Notes: a model not told the origin generated them from the letters alone. 64,000 nucleotides of DNA from Azonexus sp. (GCA_017983755.1 JAGOAU010000009.1:1-64000); one strand, 5' to 3'; counted from the first letter of the stretch, positions 31,093-41,159 are shown. Made by a program: numbers and translations.

Positions 31093-31668
31093 TCAGGCCT
31101 GAAGCCTTGCAATCCGCTTTTCCAGACGAGCCAGGTCGTCCCGCAGACGATCCACCTCCTCGGCAAAAAGTAGAAGATCGCGGGCGGTTGCAAGCAGCAG
31201 TGATTCCTCGGTTACGTATTCAGCGAAATTTTCACCCAGTCGTTGAACCGAAGAACGATGCCAGTTGATCCCGTCGACCAACAGGCGCGCCAGTCGCCGC
31301 GCTGGTATGTCGCCGATTACCCCGGCGAGGTCACCTTCATAATCCCAGTGCACGTTCCTGAAGACGAAGGCGAGGGTTTCAGCGAAATTCGCGGCGCCGC
31401 TCAGGCGTGCCGAAGCGAACAGGCCGGCCGGCTCGGTGAGCAATTTAACCGGGGCTTCCGGTCCGAAGGATATGGTAACCGCTGCCGCTTCTTCCCGGGT
31501 TGCGGGACGAAACAGTCCGGAATCATCCACGGTCATTGCCAGGCTGATGGGTCCCCCTTCGATCAGTGCAGTCTGTCCGCGAAATGGCTGCAGCCGCAGG
31601 CGCGCCCATTCTTCTCCGGAGAGCAGGTGATTCAGCAGGGGGAGGATGATGGCACTGGGGGCCAGCAT
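31093..31668 (-). CDS. ubiJ: Ubiquinone biosynthesis accessory factor UbiJ (SCP2 domain)
   Basis: UbiJ is the lipid-binding scaffold of the soluble ubiquinone-making complex. The 191-residue protein has an N-terminal SCP2-like sterol-carrier domain (residues about 10-110) and a C-terminal helical segment that ends in a coiled coil (from about 165, 'EEVDRLRDDLARLEKRIARL'), the family's usual layout. It lies 40 bases downstream of ubiE on the same strand. ubiB, often the next gene, is absent here because the strand ends at the atp terminator. Confidence 0.88.
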   Translation of the reverse strand: MLAPSAIILPLLNHLLSGEEWARLRLQPFRGQTALIEGGPISLAMTVDDSGLFRPATREEAAAVTISFGPEAPVKLLTEPAGLFASARLSGAANFAETLAFVFRNVHWDYEGDLAGVIGDIPARRLARLLVDGINWHRSSVQRLGENFAEYVTEESLLLATARDLLLFAEEVDRLRDDLARLEKRIARLQA

Positions 31669-31708
31669 CAGTTTTCCAGTATCGTCAGTTGCATCTGGTC
31701 CTTCCAGT

Positions 31709-32446
31709 CTAGAACTTGAAGCCCCGATGCAAGGCGACGACCCCCAGCGCCATATTGAAATACTCGACCTTCTCGAGTCCGGCCCTTTCCATCATCCCCT
31801 TCAACTCCTCCTGGCACGGGTGGACGCGGATCGACTCGGAAAGATAGCGATAGCTGTCCGCATCGTTGGTCACCAGTTTCCCGACGCGCGGGATGACATG
31901 GAAGGAATAGAAGTCGTAGGCTGGCGCCAGCGGCTTCCAGATCTGCGAAAACTCGAGAACCAGCAAACGGCCGCCAGGGCGCAGCACGCGATGCATCTCG
32001 GCCAGCGCGACGTCCTTGTGCGTCATGTTGCGCAGGCCGAAGGCGACGGTGATGCAATCGAACCAGTCGTCCGGGAAGGGCAGTTTTTCGGCATCGCACT
32101 GAGCGGTCGGTACCATGTAGCCCTTGTCAAGCAGGCGGTCGCGGCCGCGTGCCAGCATGGCGTTGTTGATGTCGGTCAGCCAGACCTGGCCGCTCTTGCC
32201 GACCTTCTTGGCAAAGGCCAGGGCGAGATCGCCGGTGCCGCCGGCCACGTCGAGCACGCGCGATCCTTCGCGGACGCCGCTGCGCTGGATGGTAAAGGCC
32301 TTCCACAGCCGGTGCATGCCGCCGGACATGAGATCGTTCATCAAGTCGTAGCGGCTGGCAACCGAGTCGAAGACATCGGCGACGCGGCGCGCCTTCTCGC
32401 GTTCCTTGACGGTTTCGTAGCCGAAATGCGTGGTGTCGTTTTTCAT
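31709..32446 (-). CDS. ubiE: Ubiquinone/menaquinone C-methyltransferase
   Basis: UbiE methylates the benzoquinol (and, where made, naphthoquinol) ring carbon using SAM. The 245-residue chain has the UbiE signatures '[20 protein letters not shown]' and '[15 protein letters not shown]' (SAM motif I), then '[20 protein letters not shown]' and '[12 protein letters not shown]'. All are intact. It begins four bases after the DUF971 gene and precedes ubiJ, forming one minus-strand operon for quinone synthesis. Confidence 0.96.
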   Translation of the reverse strand: MKNDTTHFGYETVKEREKARRVADVFDSVASRYDLMNDLMSGGMHRLWKAFTIQRSGVREGSRVLDVAGGTGDLALAFAKKVGKSGQVWLTDINNAMLARGRDRLLDKGYMVPTAQCDAEKLPFPDDWFDCITVAFGLRNMTHKDVALAEMHRVLRPGGRLLVLEFSQIWKPLAPAYDFYSFHVIPRVGKLVTNDADSYRYLSESIRVHPCQEELKGMMERAGLEKVEYFNMALGVVALHRGFKF

Positions 32447-32450
32447 GGTT

Positions 32451-32870
32451 TCAATGGTGTTGACCGCAACTGCCGCCGCTCGGGCGTGAAGTGGTGTCGA
32501 TATCGCGGGACAGCCCCTGTGCGTCGATCTGCTTCAGGTATTCCTGCCACAGTTCGTCGTGATGCTTGCCCAGGTTGTAGAGAAGATCCCAGGAATAGAG
32601 GCCGCTGTCGTGCCCGTCCGAAAAGACGAAACGTACGGCATAGGTGCCGACCGGTTCGATGCGTTCGATATCCACGTTACGCTTGCCGGTCTGCAGCGTT
32701 TCCTGTCCCGGACCGTGGCCGCGCGCTTCCGCCGACGGCGTATAGACCCGCAGGTACTCGAAATCCAGTTTGTAGCGCTCGCCGTTTTCGTAGGCGATCT
32801 CGAGCAGGCGTGATTTCTGGTGCAGCTTGATTTCGCTCGGAATCGGCGTGTCGCGTTCGATGCCAGCCAT
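32451..32870 (-). CDS. DUF971 (gamma-butyrobetaine hydroxylase-like N-terminal) protein
   Basis: A 139-residue protein made almost wholly of the DUF971 domain, with '[18 protein letters not shown]' and '[17 protein letters not shown]', the most conserved part. The C-terminal tail 'GGSCGQHH' carries a Cys and two His that could bind metal. Related domains occur in Fe-S and Mrp/ApbC contexts and at the N-terminus of butyrobetaine hydroxylase. As a stand-alone protein next to ubiE it is common in betaproteobacteria. Its biochemical role is unproven. The start is preceded by GGAG. Confidence 0.85.
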   Translation of the reverse strand: MAGIERDTPIPSEIKLHQKSRLLEIAYENGERYKLDFEYLRVYTPSAEARGHGPGQETLQTGKRNVDIERIEPVGTYAVRFVFSDGHDSGLYSWDLLYNLGKHHDELWQEYLKQIDAQGLSRDIDTTSRPSGGSCGQHH

Positions 32871-32934
32871 AGGAAAGTCTCCACAATGAGGGGGCTAGTT
32901 TACCGCACTCGCCGCCATCGGGAGGCGAGATGCG

Positions 32935-34533
32935 TCAAAGCGCCTCGTAGCTGACCCGGTCGAAATCGCTGCCGCGTTGCCGGATGTGTTTCATGCGCAG
33001 CAGCCTTGAATTTCCACCGGCGTATACCTCCAGGGTACCGCTGGCCTGGTACATGCCACTCGGAATGACGACCGATCCCTCTTCGTGAATGGCGGCAACC
33101 GGCGGCAACAGAAAGCCGCGCACATAACGGTCGGCGTGCCCGGCATTCTTGGGGGCATGGCGAACGCCAACCGCTTCCGGCATGCCGGGGAGGACGGAAA
33201 CGCCGACCACCAGGTCGCCGCTGCCCTCCTGCATCAGCCAACTCGCCTGGCCGAGCAGGAAGCGCTCGCCGTCGTGCGGGCAGACGGCGAGCAACTGGCT
33301 GTGGGCGATCTTCTGTCCGGCATGACTGCGGGCCAAGCGGAAACCGTTGGCCGAGTGATTGATCACGGCCCACTCTTCGATTGGGAAATCGAGTTTTGGC
33401 TTGATGCTCAGCGCCTGCCCGGGTATGGCCTGGTCGCGGAAAGTGAACAGTTCCTCGAACTCCGCGCGCGAATAGGTGCTCGCCGAGTCTGGCTGGATGA
33501 ACTCCTCGCCGCCGATGAAGAAATGCATCGCGTCGAAACCTACGGCGACCCGCGCGGCGCCCTCCGAGGGAAAGCGACGGAAGCGGCGCGGCGAGGCCGT
33601 CTGCGTCCACGGCCGGGAGAGGTGTTCAAGCAGCTGGATGACATGTCCGGAGGTGTCTTCGCCGAGCCCGAGCTGCGACGGCGTCATGCGTTGATGCAGT
33701 TGCGCGAGCATGTGGCTGATCTGCAGCCCGAGGCGGCTGGTATCGAGCCGGCGGGCGTCGGCGCCGATATGATTGTCGGCACCGGTCGGGTGGATCGGCA
33801 GATCCTTCATCAGTTCGACGATGTAGGGCGGCACCTCGTACTCGTCGTCGAGGCGGTGCAGCGAGACCAGCGGCGCCCACAGACCGGCCCAGCGGCGGAT
33901 CAGGTTGAGGTTGCGAACGCTGTTGCTATAGGGGCTGGCCACTTCGATCAACAGCAGCGTGACGTAGGCGGCGGCACAATGCGTCGCCTGCAGATCGTTC
34001 TCCAGCGAATCGTTGACCGGCGTGTAGATGATGCCCCATTGCTCGGCGGTCTCGTAATAGCCGTGCAGGTCGTGCCAGATGCCGGCCGGCACCTCGCGCC
34101 GTGCCCGGAAATGTTCGAGAATGAGCATGCCGGTGTAGTACAGGCAGCGGTGCAGGATGGTCGCCACCAGGGTCGAATATTGCGGATTGTCGGGCGCTGG
34201 TTCCTGCAGGCGCGCGCACAGCGCGTAGGCTTTGCCCATGCGCTGCCAGCCCGCCAGCACCTGCTGGAAACACTGATTTTCTTCATCCGACAGCACCAGC
34301 GGCTTGTTGTGGTAGCGCCGCGCCATCTCCTCCTCGACGAAGTGCATCGGCACCCGGGCCTGCTCGAGCAAGGCCATCAGAATACTGGCCTCGGGCGGAT
34401 TCTCGAGCAGTGCGTCGAGGAATTCGATGAGCTGTTTTTCGGCGAGTTGCGGGTTGGCCAGCGGCAGCTGCGAAAGATAGTTCGCGCCGCTTTGCAGGTC
34501 GGGAATCGACAGGGAGGACGACGCCATGTTCAT
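32935..34533 (-). CDS. Conserved hypothetical protein (532 aa), possible C-terminal PilZ-like domain
   Basis: I cannot name the family. The first 270 residues are helical and soluble, with paired Trp, Tyr and His residues and several 'LLE' segments. The last 220 residues look like beta structure and include 'RRFRRFPSEGAARVAVGFDAMHF', which recalls the R-x-x-x-R part of PilZ domains, and 'INHSANGFRLA', which recalls the second PilZ motif (D/N-x-S-x-x-G). A c-di-GMP-binding role is therefore possible but unproven, and the spacing between the two motifs is longer than usual. There is no signal peptide or membrane span. The gene starts six bases after the HIT gene and is probably co-transcribed with it. 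ATG 34527 is an alternative start. Confidence 0.6.
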   Translation of the reverse strand: MNMASSSLSIPDLQSGANYLSQLPLANPQLAEKQLIEFLDALLENPPEASILMALLEQARVPMHFVEEEMARRYHNKPLVLSDEENQCFQQVLAGWQRMGKAYALCARLQEPAPDNPQYSTLVATILHRCLYYTGMLILEHFRARREVPAGIWHDLHGYYETAEQWGIIYTPVNDSLENDLQATHCAAAYVTLLLIEVASPYSNSVRNLNLIRRWAGLWAPLVSLHRLDDEYEVPPYIVELMKDLPIHPTGADNHIGADARRLDTSRLGLQISHMLAQLHQRMTPSQLGLGEDTSGHVIQLLEHLSRPWTQTASPRRFRRFPSEGAARVAVGFDAMHFFIGGEEFIQPDSASTYSRAEFEELFTFRDQAIPGQALSIKPKLDFPIEEWAVINHSANGFRLARSHAGQKIAHSQLLAVCPHDGERFLLGQASWLMQEGSGDLVVGVSVLPGMPEAVGVRHAPKNAGHADRYVRGFLLPPVAAIHEEGSVVIPSGMYQASGTLEVYAGGNSRLLRMKHIRQRGSDFDRVSYEAL

Positions 34534-34538
34534 GTTGT

Positions 34539-34976
34539 TCAGCCTTGGTTTTCTTCGGGATGCAGTTGCTTGCGTAGTGCCTGGCGCAGCGTGTCGTCCG
34601 CGACGACGGCGCGTTGTCGTGCCGGGTTCTCGCGTTGCACGTTGCCCCAGACCGGCTCGGGAAAATTGCGGTCATCGTGCCAGCGCGGGATGACGTGCCA
34701 GTGCAGGTGCGGCGTCATGTTGCCGAAACTGGCGAGATTGACCTTGTCCGGTGCGAACAGCGAGCGCACCGTCTTTTCGACGGCGAAGACCACGTTCATC
34801 AGGCCTTGGCGCTCGCCGGGGTCGAGATCGGTCATCTCGCGCACATGGGCTGTCCAGATGACCCGGCAGAAGCCCGGGTAGTGCGGGTCATCGACGCGTA
34901 CGACGCGGCAGGTCGGCGATTCCCAGAGGATGGTCCCGCCCGTTGCAGCGCATAACTCGCAGATATTGCCGTCCAT
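34539..34976 (-). CDS. HIT-family nucleotide hydrolase/transferase
   Basis: A 145-residue histidine-triad protein. The triad is H90-L-H92-W-H94-V, with the expected 'NLASFGNMTPHLHWHVIPR' context. A C-x-x-C (C6/C9) near the N-terminus may bind zinc, as in several bacterial HIT proteins. These enzymes hydrolyse or transfer nucleotide phosphates such as AMP-lysine or AppppA. The substrate here is unknown. The gene lies 116 bases downstream of the large oxidoreductase stop. A nine-bp dyad sits 36-62 bases before its start. Confidence 0.88.
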   Translation of the reverse strand: MDGNICELCAATGGTILWESPTCRVVRVDDPHYPGFCRVIWTAHVREMTDLDPGERQGLMNVVFAVEKTVRSLFAPDKVNLASFGNMTPHLHWHVIPRWHDDRNFPEPVWGNVQRENPARQRAVVADDTLRQALRKQLHPEENQG

Positions 34977-35011
34977 CCAGCCGTTCCTGATTCAATAAGG
35001 TTGCAAGGATT

Positions 35012-35038
35012 GCACTTGCATAAAAATACTGCAAGTGC
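35012..35038. promoter_or_regulatory. Nine-bp inverted repeat upstream of the HIT gene
   Basis: GCACTTGCA (35012-35020) and TGCAAGTGC (35030-35038) form a perfect inverted repeat around a nine-base AT-rich centre. No T-run follows on either strand, so it is more likely an operator than a terminator. It lies between the end of the oxidoreductase gene and the start of the HIT gene, both on the minus strand. Confidence 0.45.
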
Positions 35039-35091
35039 TTCCTCGATTGTCCCGCAGGCTGTTGCGGTCGACTGCAAAAAACAGCCGAAAA

Positions 35092-38000
35092 TCAGAGCAG
35101 AACGCGTTCGATGCCGCCGTTGTTGGCGCGGTCGACGTACTGCGCTGCCCAGTTTTCGCCGAGCAGGTGCCTGGCCAGTTCGACGACGATGTAGTCCGCC
35201 GTGGTATCGGCATCGTCGTCATAACGGGAAAGACCCTGCAGACACGCCGGGCACGAGGTCAGGATCTTGACCTCGCCGGTGAAACCGTCGGCACGTAGTT
35301 TGGCGGCGCCCTTCTCGATTTCTTCCTGCTTGCGGAACTTCACCTGGGTCGCGATATCCGGCCGTGAATAGGCGAAGGAGCCTGCATCGCCGCAGCAGCG
35401 GTCGGTCAGCGGCACTTCCTGGCCCATCAGCGTCTTGGTCACGGCCAGCGGCGCGTAGGCCTTCATCGGCGTGTGGCAGGGGTCGTGGTACATGTAGCGG
35501 GTACCCGTAACACCTTCCAGCTTGACGCCCTTTTCCATCAGGTATTCGTGGATGTCGAGCAGGCGGCAGCCGGGGAAGATCTTCTCGAACTGGTATTTCT
35601 GCAACTGATCCATGCAGGTGCCGCAGGAAACGATCACCGTCTTGATGTCGAGATAGTTCAGTGTGTTGGCGACGCGGTGGAAGAGCACGCGGTTGTCGGT
35701 GGTGATCTTCTGGCCCTTGTCGTCGTCGCCCGAAGCGTTCTGCGGGTAGCCGCAGCACAGGTAGCCCGGCGGCAGCACGGTGGTCGCGCCGACCTCGTAG
35801 AGCATCGCCTGCGTGGCCAGACCGACCTGCGAGAACAGGCGTTCCGAGCCGCAACCCGGGAAGTAGAACACGGCGTCCGAGTCCTCGGTGGTTTTCTGCG
35901 GGTTGCGGATGACCGGGATGACCTTGTCGTCCTCGATGTCGAGCAGGGCACGCGAGGTGCGCTTGGGCAGGTTGCCCGGCATCGGCCGGTTCATGAAGTG
36001 GATGATCTGGGTCTTGATGCTCGGCGCACCAAGCGTGGCCGGCGGATGGACGCGGGTCTCCCGGACCAGGCCGACCGCCTTGGCCGCCTTGTGGGCCAGA
36101 CGCTGGGCCTTGAAGCCGAAGTCCATCATGACCCCGCGCATCAGCTTGATGGTCGCCGGGTCCTTCAGATTCAGGTAGGTCATTGCCGCCAGGGTGCCCG
36201 GGCTCGTTCGCTTCTTGCCCTGCTTGCGCAGGAAGTTGCGCATCGCCACCGACACGTCGCCGAAGTCGATATCGACCGGGCAGGGTTTCAGGCAGCGGTG
36301 GCAGACCGTGCAGTGGTCGGCAACGTCGTTGAATTCGTCGAAATGCTTCAGCGAAATGCCGCGCCGCGTCTGTTCCTCATAAAGGAAGGCTTCGACCAGC
36401 AGCGAGGTGGCGAGAATCTTGTTGCGCGGGGAGTAGAGCAGGTTGGCGCGCGGCACGTGGGTCGAGCACACCGGCTTGCATTTGCCGCAGCGCAGGCAGT
36501 CCTTGACCATGTCGGAAATCTTGCCGATCTCCGACTGCTCCATGATCAGCGACTCGGTGCCGAGCAGGCTGAACGACGGCGTGTAAGCGTTGCCCATGTC
36601 GCCGCCGGGCATCAGCTTGCCCTTGTTGAAGCGGCCTTCCGGGTCGACCTTCTGCTTGTAGGCGCGGAAGGGACCGAGTTCTTCTTCGGTCAGGAATTCC
36701 AGCTTGGTGATACCGATGCCGTGTTCGCCCGAAATGACGCCATCCAGCGAACGGGCGAGCTGCATGATGCGCTCGACGGCATGGTGCGCCGTCTGCAGCA
36801 TCTCGTAGTTGTCCGAGTTGACCGGGATGTTGGTGTGCACATTGCCGTCGCCAGCGTGCATGTGCAGCGCGACGAAGACGCGGCCGCGCAGCACATCCTT
36901 GTGGATGGCCTCGATGCGCTCGACGATGGGGCGATAGACCGTGCCATCAAAGATCTTGGCCAGGCGTGCCTTCAGCTCCTGCTTCCACGAGGTGCGCACC
37001 GAGTAGTCCTGCATCCGGTGGAACAGGACGGGATTGTTCGCCTTGTTGGTCAGTTCGCCGGCCTGCACGCCGTAGGACAGGAAGCGCGATTCGGCTTCGG
37101 CCAGCGGCAGGTCGAGGTTGTCGAGCAGCCACTCCCAGCGCAGGCGGACGGCCGCGACGTAGTCGAGCGCAGCCTGGCGGCGGTCGCCGATCAGCACGTC
37201 CTTGTCGAGGTTGGCGTCGCCAGCATGCAGCGGTAGTTCGCCCTTGAGGAATTCGGAGAGCGCGTCGCACAGGGCCAGCTTGTTCTGCGTGGACAGCTCG
37301 ATGTTGATGCGCTCGATGCCGTCGCAATAATCGCCCATGCGCGGCAGCGGAATCACCACGTCTTCATTGACCTTAAAGGCGTTGGTGTGGCGCGAGATGG
37401 CGGCGGTGCGCGAGCGGTCGAGCCAGAATTTCTTGCGCGTTTCGGCGTCGACCGCGATGAAGCCTTCGGCCGAGCGCAGGTTGCACATGCGAACGACCTC
37501 GGAGGCGGCGGCCATCACGGCCTTTTCGTCGTGGCCGACGAGGTCGCCCAACAGCACCATCTTCGGCCGGCCGTGGCGCTTGGCCTTGGTCGCGTAGCCG
37601 ACGGCCTTTACATAGCGCTCGTCCAGGTGTTCGAGGCCGGCCAGTTGCACGCCGGCGGCCAGGCCGGCGCCGCCCGGCTTGAAGTAGTCGGTGATCTCGA
37701 CGATGGCCGGCACCGCTTCACGGACCTGGCCGAAGAATTCCAGGCAGACGGTGCGCGCCACCGGCGGCATCTTGTGCAGCACCCAGCGGGCGGCGACGAT
37801 GATGCCGTCGGTGCCTTCCTTTTGCACGCCCGGCACGCCGCCGAGGAACTTGTCGGTGACGTCCTTGCCCAGCCCGATCTTGCGGCAGGCGGCGCCCGGC
37901 ATGGTCAGGATTTCCTCGCCGAGCAGCTTCTTGCCGCTCGGGTCGAAACGCTTCAGGCGGAACTCGACCTTTTCCTGCTCGTGGATCTTGCCGTAGTTGT

Positions 38001-38967
38001 GATTGACCCGTTCGACTTCCAGCCAGTTGCCGTCCGGATCGACCATCTTCCACCAGGCCAGGTTGTCGAGCGCGGTGCCCCACAGCACGGCCTTCTTGCC
38101 GCCGGCGTTCATGGCGATGTTGCCGCCGATGCAGGAGGCCGAGGCCGAGGTCGGGTCGACGGCGAAGACGCGGCCGGCCGCCGAAGCGGCTTCCGAAACG
38201 CGCTCGGTGACGACGCCGGCGCCGGTGCGGATGGTCGCGTACGGCGTTTCGTGGCCGGCCAGCACCAGTTCTTCGACCGGGCCGATGTCGATCAGCTTTT
38301 CGGTGTTGATCACCGCCGAGTAGGGCGTCAGCGGCACGGCGCCGCCGGTGTAGCCGGTGCCGCCGCCGCGCGGGATGATGGTCAGGCCGGCCTCGATGCA
38401 GCCGCGCACGAGATGGCCGATTTCCTCCTCGGTGTCAGGATTGAGGACGACGAAGGGGTATTCGACGCGCCAGTCGGTGGCATCGGTGACGTGCGAGACG
38501 CGGGCGAGGCCATCGAAGGCGATGTTATCCTTGCGCGTGTGCTTGCCGAGGATCTTCTGTACCTTGCGCCGGAGGTCGATGGTTTCGCCGAAGCGGACCT
38601 CGAAGCGGTCGACCGCTTCATGGGCGGCTTCGACCAGCCGCCTGACCTTGGCCGAACGTTCCGGATCTTCCAGTTCGCTCTCGGCGCGCCGCTTTTCGAC
38701 TTCCTTCAGGCGATGGCGCAGGGCATTGACCAGCGCTTCGCGGCGCTCGCGATTGTCGAGCAGGTCGTCTTCGAGGTAGGGATTGCGCTGCACGACCCAG
38801 ATGTCGCCCAGCACCTCGTAGAGCATCCGCGCCGAGCGGCCGGTGACGCGCTCGCTGCGCAATTCGTCGAGCACCGCCCAGTTGTCGGCGCCGAGCAGGC
38901 GAATCACGATCTCGCGATCGGAAAACGAGGTGTAGTTGTAGGGGATTTCGCGCAGGCGGGCAGTCAT
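35092..38967 (-). CDS. Multidomain FAD/FMN- and Fe-S-containing oxidoreductase (DUF3683, D-lactate dehydrogenase-like)
   Basis: A 1291-residue single chain. An N-terminal DUF3683-type region (to about 150) precedes an FAD-binding PCMH domain ('[19 protein letters not shown]', '[17 protein letters not shown]'), then an FAD-oxidase C-terminal domain of the glycolate/D-lactate type ('[11 protein letters not shown]'). A 4Fe-4S ferredoxin domain has [11 protein letters not shown] and [12 protein letters not shown]. The C-terminal half holds two CCG cysteine domains ('[10 protein letters not shown]...LCCGYPQ', 'SCGTCMDQ...DPCHTPMK...DRCCGDAG'). These are the parts of glycolate oxidase GlcDEF-like or LldEFG-like enzymes joined in one protein. 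It likely oxidises a 2-hydroxy acid and passes electrons to quinone. All cluster cysteines are present. The substrate is not provable from sequence. Confidence 0.88.
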   Translation of the reverse strand: MTARLREIPYNYTSFSDREIVIRLLGADNWAVLDELRSERVTGRSARMLYEVLGDIWVVQRNPYLEDDLLDNRERREALVNALRHRLKEVEKRRAESELEDPERSAKVRRLVEAAHEAVDRFEVRFGETIDLRRKVQKILGKHTRKDNIAFDGLARVSHVTDATDWRVEYPFVVLNPDTEEEIGHLVRGCIEAGLTIIPRGGGTGYTGGAVPLTPYSAVINTEKLIDIGPVEELVLAGHETPYATIRTGAGVVTERVSEAASAAGRVFAVDPTSASASCIGGNIAMNAGGKKAVLWGTALDNLAWWKMVDPDGNWLEVERVNHNYGKIHEQEKVEFRLKRFDPSGKKLLGEEILTMPGAACRKIGLGKDVTDKFLGGVPGVQKEGTDGIIVAARWVLHKMPPVARTVCLEFFGQVREAVPAIVEITDYFKPGGAGLAAGVQLAGLEHLDERYVKAVGYATKAKRHGRPKMVLLGDLVGHDEKAVMAAASEVVRMCNLRSAEGFIAVDAETRKKFWLDRSRTAAISRHTNAFKVNEDVVIPLPRMGDYCDGIERINIELSTQNKLALCDALSEFLKGELPLHAGDANLDKDVLIGDRRQAALDYVAAVRLRWEWLLDNLDLPLAEAESRFLSYGVQAGELTNKANNPVLFHRMQDYSVRTSWKQELKARLAKIFDGTVYRPIVERIEAIHKDVLRGRVFVALHMHAGDGNVHTNIPVNSDNYEMLQTAHHAVERIMQLARSLDGVISGEHGIGITKLEFLTEEELGPFRAYKQKVDPEGRFNKGKLMPGGDMGNAYTPSFSLLGTESLIMEQSEIGKISDMVKDCLRCGKCKPVCSTHVPRANLLYSPRNKILATSLLVEAFLYEEQTRRGISLKHFDEFNDVADHCTVCHRCLKPCPVDIDFGDVSVAMRNFLRKQGKKRTSPGTLAAMTYLNLKDPATIKLMRGVMMDFGFKAQRLAHKAAKAVGLVRETRVHPPATLGAPSIKTQIIHFMNRPMPGNLPKRTSRALLDIEDDKVIPVIRNPQKTTEDSDAVFYFPGCGSERLFSQVGLATQAMLYEVGATTVLPPGYLCCGYPQNASGDDDKGQKITTDNRVLFHRVANTLNYLDIKTVIVSCGTCMDQLQKYQFEKIFPGCRLLDIHEYLMEKGVKLEGVTGTRYMYHDPCHTPMKAYAPLAVTKTLMGQEVPLTDRCCGDAGSFAYSRPDIATQVKFRKQEEIEKGAAKLRADGFTGEVKILTSCPACLQGLSRYDDDADTTADYIVVELARHLLGENWAAQYVDRANNGGIERVLL

Positions 38968-39058
38968 GGAAGCGGCCGGAGGTCCGTCAAAAGGTGGATT
39001 TTAGCGTATTGCAGCGCAACACGCGGGGTCAGGTAGACCGTCGCAGGCCGGCGAGGTT

Positions 39059-39484
39059 TCACATGCTTGTCGCGGCCTGCGCCACCAGCCAGTAACGCGC
39101 CAGCTTGCCGATGGCCATGTAGGCACAGCACGGCAGCCAGTGCAGGCGCAGCCAGCCGGCCGCCACGCACAGCGCGTCGCCAATCAGCGGCGCCCAGGCC
39201 AGCAACAGCACTGGGCTGCCCCAGCGCTCGACTTTGTCCTTGTGGGGAATGCGTTCAAGACGCTGCCATTTCGGCAGCACGCGGCCGCACCACCACGAGG
39301 TCATGCCACCGGCGGTATTGCCCAGCGTCGCCAATGTCAGCGCCGCCCCCTGTTCGCCGGGATGCAGTTGCAGGAAGCCCCACAGCAGGGCCTCGGAACC
39401 GCCGGGGAGGATGGTCGCCGAGAGGAAACTCGCCGCCAGCAGGCCCCAAAGACCGCTTTCCGCCGTGACGTTTAGCCACTCCAC
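39059..39484 (-). CDS. YqaA-type small membrane protein (VTT/DedA-like)
   Basis: A 141-residue membrane protein with four or five hydrophobic segments. It has 'LSATILPGGSEALLWG' near the start and 'LGNTAGGMTSWWCGR' in the middle, the pattern of YqaA/DedA-related (VTT-domain) proteins, and no signal peptide apart from the first helix. The start is GTG 39484, with AAGGGAGA about 12 bases upstream. It lies back to back with ilvA, whose ATG is 39 bases away, so their promoters overlap. DedA relatives are implicated in lipid-carrier or proton-dependent transport. The specific role here is unknown. Confidence 0.8.
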   Translation of the reverse strand: MEWLNVTAESGLWGLLAASFLSATILPGGSEALLWGFLQLHPGEQGAALTLATLGNTAGGMTSWWCGRVLPKWQRLERIPHKDKVERWGSPVLLLAWAPLIGDALCVAAGWLRLHWLPCCAYMAIGKLARYWLVAQAATSM

Positions 39485-39522
39485 CCGTAGAATCTCCCTT
39501 TTGCCTTAATGAGTTGCGCGCA

Positions 39523-41055
39523 ATGCACCCGGATTATCTCGAAAAAGTCCTTAACGCACAGGTTTACGACGTGGCGATCGAAACGCCGCTCGACCTGGCC
39601 GGCAACCTTTCCGCCCGGGTCGGCAACAAGATCAGCCTGAAGCGCGAGGACATGCAGCCGGTGTTTTCCTTCAAGCTGCGCGGCGCCTACAACAAGATCG
39701 CCAGCCTCTCGGCCGAGAAGCTCAAGCGCGGCGTGATCTGCGCCTCGGCCGGCAACCATGCCCAGGGCGTCGCGCTGTCGGCGGCCAAGGTCGGCTGCCG
39801 GGCGGTCATCGTCATGCCGACCTCGACACCGTGGATCAAGATCGAGGCAGTCAAGCGGCGCGGCGGCGAAGTCGTGCTGTTCGGCGATTCCTTCGACGAG
39901 GCCTGTGCCCATGCCCTCGAACTCGAAAAATCCGAGAAGCTGACCTTCGTCCACCCCTTCGACGATCCCGAAGTGATCGCCGGCCAGGGCACCGTCGCCA
40001 TGGAGATCCTCCGCCAGCACTCGCGCCACAACGGGCCGATCCACGCCGTTTTCTGCGCCATCGGCGGCGGCGGGCTGGCCGCCGGCGTGGCTGCCTACAT
40101 CAAGCGTCTGCGTCCGGAAATCAAAGTCATCGGCGTCGAAACCTTCGATGCCGACGCGATGAAGCAGTCGCTGGAAAAAGGCCACCGCGTCCGCTTGCCG
40201 CAGGTCGGGCTGTTCGCCGACGGTACCGCCGTCAAGTTCGTCGGCGAGGAAACCTTCCGCCTGTGCAAGGAATACCTCGACGAGGTGATCCTGGTCGATA
40301 CCGACGCCATCTGCGCGGCGATCAAGGACGTCTTCGAGGATACCCGCTCGATCCTCGAACCGGCCGGCGCGCTGGCCGTCGCCGGTGCGAAAGAGTATGC
40401 CCGCCAGCACAAGCTGAAGGACAAGAACCTGATCGCCGTCACCTCCGGCGCCAACATGAACTTCGACCGCCTGCGCTTCGTCGCCGAGCGCGCCGAGTTT
40501 GGTGAGCAGCGCGAGGCCGTCTTCGCCGTCACGCTGCCCGAGAAGCCGGGCGCCTACAAGAAATTCCTGGCGCTGATCGGCAAGCGCAACGTCACCGAAT
40601 TCAACTACCGCTACCACACGGCGGCCGAGGCCCACGTTTTCGTCGGCGTCCAGGTCGTTGACCGCAAGGAATCGCTGAAGCTGGTCGACAGCCTGCAGAA
40701 GCATGGCTACCCGACGCTCGACCTGACCGACGACGAGATGGCCAAGAACCATGTCCGCCACATGGTCGGCGGCCATGCGCCGCAGGTCTGCAACAACGGC
40801 ATGAGCGAGCTGCTCTATCGCTTCGAATTCCCCGAGCGGCCGGGCGCGCTGATGAATTTCCTGACCCAGATGAGCGCCGGCTGGAACATCAGCCTGTTCC
40901 ATTACCGCAACCACGGCGCCGACTACGGTCGCGTGCTGGTCGGCATGCAGGTGCCGGCGGGCGAGATGAGCGAATTCAAGGCCTTCCTGAAGAACCTCGG
41001 CTACGCGCATTGGGACGAAAGCCGGAACCCGGCCTACAAGTTGTTCCTTGGTTAA
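39523..41055 (+). CDS. ilvA: Threonine ammonia-lyase, biosynthetic
   Basis: IlvA converts threonine to 2-oxobutanoate, the first committed step to isoleucine. I start at ATG 39523, three codons inside a TTG-initiated extension, giving 510 residues. The PLP-binding lysine is K51 in 'SFKLRGAYN', followed by 'SAGNHAQGVALSA' and the phosphate-binding 'IGGGGLAAG'. The C-terminal part carries two ACT-like regulatory domains (each with an 'E-x-P-G-A' turn), so isoleucine feedback is expected. Length marks the biosynthetic rather than the catabolic enzyme. Confidence 0.96.
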   Translation: MHPDYLEKVLNAQVYDVAIETPLDLAGNLSARVGNKISLKREDMQPVFSFKLRGAYNKIASLSAEKLKRGVICASAGNHAQGVALSAAKVGCRAVIVMPTSTPWIKIEAVKRRGGEVVLFGDSFDEACAHALELEKSEKLTFVHPFDDPEVIAGQGTVAMEILRQHSRHNGPIHAVFCAIGGGGLAAGVAAYIKRLRPEIKVIGVETFDADAMKQSLEKGHRVRLPQVGLFADGTAVKFVGEETFRLCKEYLDEVILVDTDAICAAIKDVFEDTRSILEPAGALAVAGAKEYARQHKLKDKNLIAVTSGANMNFDRLRFVAERAEFGEQREAVFAVTLPEKPGAYKKFLALIGKRNVTEFNYRYHTAAEAHVFVGVQVVDRKESLKLVDSLQKHGYPTLDLTDDEMAKNHVRHMVGGHAPQVCNNGMSELLYRFEFPERPGALMNFLTQMSAGWNISLFHYRNHGADYGRVLVGMQVPAGEMSEFKAFLKNLGYAHWDESRNPAYKLFLG

Positions 41056-41075
41056 TTCATTTTGATTATATTTTT

Positions 41076-41095
41076 GTGAAAATTCATTCTTTCAC
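41076..41095. promoter_or_regulatory. Inverted repeat GTGAAA-N8-TTTCAC upstream of the sulfate-binding protein gene
   Basis: GTGAAA (41076-41081) and TTTCAC (41090-41095) are perfect complements around an eight-base AT-rich centre, in an AT-rich stretch between ilvA and the binding-protein gene. This fits an operator for a dimeric regulator. CysB is a reasonable candidate from gene context, though its sites are degenerate and I cannot confirm it. Confidence 0.4.
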
Positions 41096-41115
41096 AGAAT
41101 AACCAAGCAAACCTA

Positions 41116-41155
41116 GACTCCAGTCATCGCGAATTTATTTCAAATGACTGGAGTC
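41116..41155 (+). promoter_or_regulatory. 12-bp hairpin that covers the Shine-Dalgarno of the sulfate-binding protein gene
   Basis: GACTCCAGTCAT (41116-41127) is the perfect complement of ATGACTGGAGTC (41144-41155), with a 16-base AT-rich loop. The right arm contains CTGGAG, the Shine-Dalgarno of the gene that starts at 41160. When folded in RNA it would block ribosome binding, so it looks like a translational switch such as a thermometer or a protein- or ligand-controlled leader. Confidence 0.6.
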
Positions 41156-41159
41156 CCCC

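Noticed and set aside
37387-39036. 549-codon open frame antisense to the large oxidoreductase
   Set aside because: It mirrors third-position GC of the true gene, has no Shine-Dalgarno and no motif.
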